From contig JAEZAF010000152.1 of NCBI GenBank assembly GCA_023430545.1, positions 1-17,677 on the forward strand: a stretch of 17,677 bases of DNA. Direction: 5' to 3'. The stretch's first letter is position 1; the number at the start of each line of letters is the position of its first letter. Origin of the DNA: Chloroflexota bacterium. Its GTDB lineage: Bacteria; Chloroflexota; Anaerolineae; Aggregatilineales; Phototrophicaceae. Of the stretch, positions 15,947 to 17,677 are shown one piece after another. Under the pieces are notes generated by a model. The model was given only the letters and a program-made list of their open reading frames with translations. It had not been told where the DNA came from and ran no database searches. The position numbers and the translations under genes are program-made.

Positions 15947-16306
15947 TTACGGCGCTTTGCCCGCGATCTGCTGGTGGATGTAATCGAGCGCGTCTTCTTC
16001 GCTGGAGAAGACCGGAGACTGCGGCGGACTGGTGGGATCGTGCGGCACCGGCTGACCGATAAACACAGTGCGGATGCGCGGATGCTCCATGAACGAGGGC
16101 GCGTCCGGCACTTCGATCAGCGCGACGGCTTCGCCCTGTGTCATCTCGGTGTCGCGCAGGTCCACCATCACGTACAGCATCCCCATGCTGTTGATCGCTT
16201 CCGCAAGCTGCGCGTTGGCTTCCTGAACGGTTTCGGGATCGACAACACCGACAAAAGTAAAGGTGATAATCGGATCATCAATCGACTTTTCGACACGAAT
16301 CGGCAT
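15947..16306 (-). CDS. Small STAS/SpoIIAA-like domain protein
   Basis: The ATG at 16306 is chosen because AAGGAG lies 7 bp upstream; an earlier ATG at 16333 has none. The 119-residue product alternates beta strands and helices: ITFTFVGVVDPETVQEANAQL, then GMLYVMVDLRDTEMTQGEA and later RIRTVFIGQPVP. This resembles the STAS-like/SpoIIAA-like fold of regulatory or lipid-binding proteins. No conserved phosphorylatable serine is evident. The end, SSEEDALDYIHQQI, is a typical closing helix. It starts 45 bp after the metal-ATPase stop codon and may share its transcript. The fold call is by eye and moderate; a function is not assigned. Confidence 0.65.
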   Translation of the reverse strand: MPIRVEKSIDDPIITFTFVGVVDPETVQEANAQLAEAINSMGMLYVMVDLRDTEMTQGEAVALIEVPDAPSFMEHPRIRTVFIGQPVPHDPTSPPQSPVFSSEEDALDYIHQQIAGKAP

Positions 16307-16351
16307 GGTGTCACTCCTTCGGGTGCGCCGCACCTCACGCTGGTCTGTCCC

Positions 16352-17677
16352 CTATCCTACTACGCTTTTCGGCTGATACGCTAATAATCGCAGCGCATTC
16401 CCAACAACCACTAATGTACTGCCCTCGTGCAGTACGACCGCGCCGCCCAGCGGAATCAGCCCCAGCACGGATGTGACGATCAGCAGACCGATCACGCCCA
16501 TCGAGATCGCCAGATTCTGCTGGATGATGCGGCGGCTGGCGCGGCCAAGCCCGACCGCAAACGGCAGCTTGCCCAGATCATCTCCCATCAGCGCGACATC
16601 GGCGGTTTCCAGTGCGACCGCCGTCCCTGCGCCGCCCATTGCGATCCCGACCGTCGCGGCGGCCAGTGCAGGCGCATCGTTCACACCGTCCCCCACCATG
16701 CCGATCACCTCGTACTGGCGTTCCAGTTCGCGGATGGCAGTCAGTTTCTGTTCCGGCAGCAGATCGGCTTTCGCTTCGGTCAGGCCGACCTGCGCGGCGA
16801 TGTTATCCGCCACCTGCTGATGGTCGCCGGTCAGCATCACCAGATGCTCGACTCCGAGCGTACGCAGCGCCCCCAGCACCTTCCCAACCTGTGCACGCGG
16901 TTTGTCGGCCAGACCGAGGACACCGATCAGCCGGTTTCCGTGGCCGATGATCATGGTGGAGCGTCCTTCCGCTTCAAGCTGCTCGACCTGTGTACGCACC
17001 GCGCTGGTCAGCATCTGCTGTGTGCTGGAGTCGGTATGGTCGTACAGTTTGCTGGAACCGATCAGCACCGGTTGACCGTCCACCTCACTGCGGACGCCGC
17101 GCCCCGGCACATTTTCCAGACCGTTCGCATCGGGCAGCGTCAGTCCCTGCGACTCTGCTGCTTCGACCACCGCCAGCGCCAGTGGGTGATTCGACTGTTG
17201 TTCTACCGCGCCTGCGGTCCGCAGCAGCTCATCCTTCGACGTGCCGTTGAGCGTGATGACATCGGTCACGGCGAAATCGCCGCTGGTGATGGTGCCGGTC
17301 TTATCGAAGGCGATGGCGCGGAGCCTGCCGAGATTTTCCAGATGCGCGCCGCCCTTAATCAGCACACCACTGCGGGCGGCCTGTGCGATCCCGGCCAGCA
17401 CTGCCGCCGGAGTCCCAATCGCCAGCGCACATGGAGAGGCCGCCACCAGCAGCAGCAGTCCGCGATAGACACTCTGCGACCATGTCAGCCAGCCGAACAG
17501 CGGCGGCACGACAACCACCAATGCCGTGATGACAAAAATCGCTGGCACAAAGCGGCGGGTGAAGCGCTGCGCAAACTGCTGTGACGGACTCTGCTGCTGC
17601 TCGGCCTCTTCCACCATCTTCATCACACGGCTGAGGGTGTTATCCGCTGCCAGCTTGGTCGTGCGGATCTCCAGCGC
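16352..17677 (-). CDS. P1B-4-type metal-transporting ATPase, C-terminal 441 residues (5' end beyond the window)
   Basis: An inner-membrane ATPase that exports transition metals. The frame runs off the right edge, so the first TM helices and most of the actuator domain are missing; what remains starts at LEIRTTKLAADNTLSRV. All catalytic parts are present: transport motif SPC (codons 17429-17437), phosphorylation motif DKTGT (Asp at 17303-17305), the nucleotide-domain HP dipeptide in SNHPLAL, and the hinge GDGVNDAPALA. The last helices carry HEGST (16415-16429). SPC together with HEG-S/G-T is the signature of group P1B-4, whose studied members move cobalt, ferrous iron or zinc, rather than CPC copper or zinc pumps. 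The exact metal is not certain. A STAS-like gene follows. Confidence 0.92.
   Translation of the reverse strand, partial: ALEIRTTKLAADNTLSRVMKMVEEAEQQQSPSQQFAQRFTRRFVPAIFVITALVVVVPPLFGWLTWSQSVYRGLLLLVAASPCALAIGTPAAVLAGIAQAARSGVLIKGGAHLENLGRLRAIAFDKTGTITSGDFAVTDVITLNGTSKDELLRTAGAVEQQSNHPLALAVVEAAESQGLTLPDANGLENVPGRGVRSEVDGQPVLIGSSKLYDHTDSSTQQMLTSAVRTQVEQLEAEGRSTMIIGHGNRLIGVLGLADKPRAQVGKVLGALRTLGVEHLVMLTGDHQQVADNIAAQVGLTEAKADLLPEQKLTAIRELERQYEVIGMVGDGVNDAPALAAATVGIAMGGAGTAVALETADVALMGDDLGKLPFAVGLGRASRRIIQQNLAISMGVIGLLIVTSVLGLIPLGGAVVLHEGSTLVVVGNALRLLAYQPKSVVG

Overview
This is a 17.7 kb piece of a GC-rich bacterial chromosome. The gene set and protein style suggest a Chloroflexota (Anaerolineae-like) organism: a zf-TFIIB protein with an Arg/Tyr/Asp tail, a large GT-C-like membrane protein, a secreted binding protein with a C-terminal carbohydrate-binding-like domain, and Opp-type ATPases. 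That is an inference from style; no rRNA or marker gene is present. Most of the window is housekeeping and transport. I see no phage, CRISPR array, complete insertion sequence, tRNA or rRNA.

Layout. Positions 1-3133 hold the 5' end of a LysR-type regulator (minus), divergent from a complete aconitase gene (acnA, plus) that ends in a strong intrinsic terminator. Positions 3134-4399 hold a MaoC-like hydratase gene, then a repeat-rich convergent spacer with two tandem arrays and one copy of a dispersed hairpin repeat. Positions 4400-10019 are a minus-strand block: an MFS drug-efflux-type transporter, an orphan secreted solute-binding protein with an extra C-terminal beta-domain, and an oppD-oppF ATPase pair with overlapping reading frames. 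Positions 10020-12487 hold a 560-bp AT-rich divergent region, an AI-2E/PerM-family membrane protein and a small zinc-ribbon protein. Positions 12488-14221 hold a convergent spacer with a nested inverted repeat and a large GT-C-like membrane protein gene. Positions 14222-17677 hold an AT-rich orphan gene of unknown function, a second copy of the dispersed hairpin repeat, a DinB-like protein, a spacer with two more hairpins and a 34-bp palindrome, a small STAS-like protein, and a truncated P1B-4-type metal ATPase (SPC and HEGST motifs).

How it fits together. The genes are mostly separate transcription units doing central metabolism (aconitase), acyl-CoA hydration, peptide, sugar and drug transport, and metal efflux. 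The least routine material is between the genes. At least two families of short dispersed hairpin repeats occupy several spacers. An identical 30-bp terminator hairpin sits after two neighbouring minus-strand genes. Several clean inverted repeats lie where operators would be expected: a LysR-type box at the LysR start, and palindromes at the promoters of the binding-protein and MFS genes. I found no convincing new multi-gene system. The strongest leads are the hairpin-repeat families, the binding protein with its fused domain, and the AT-rich orphan gene.
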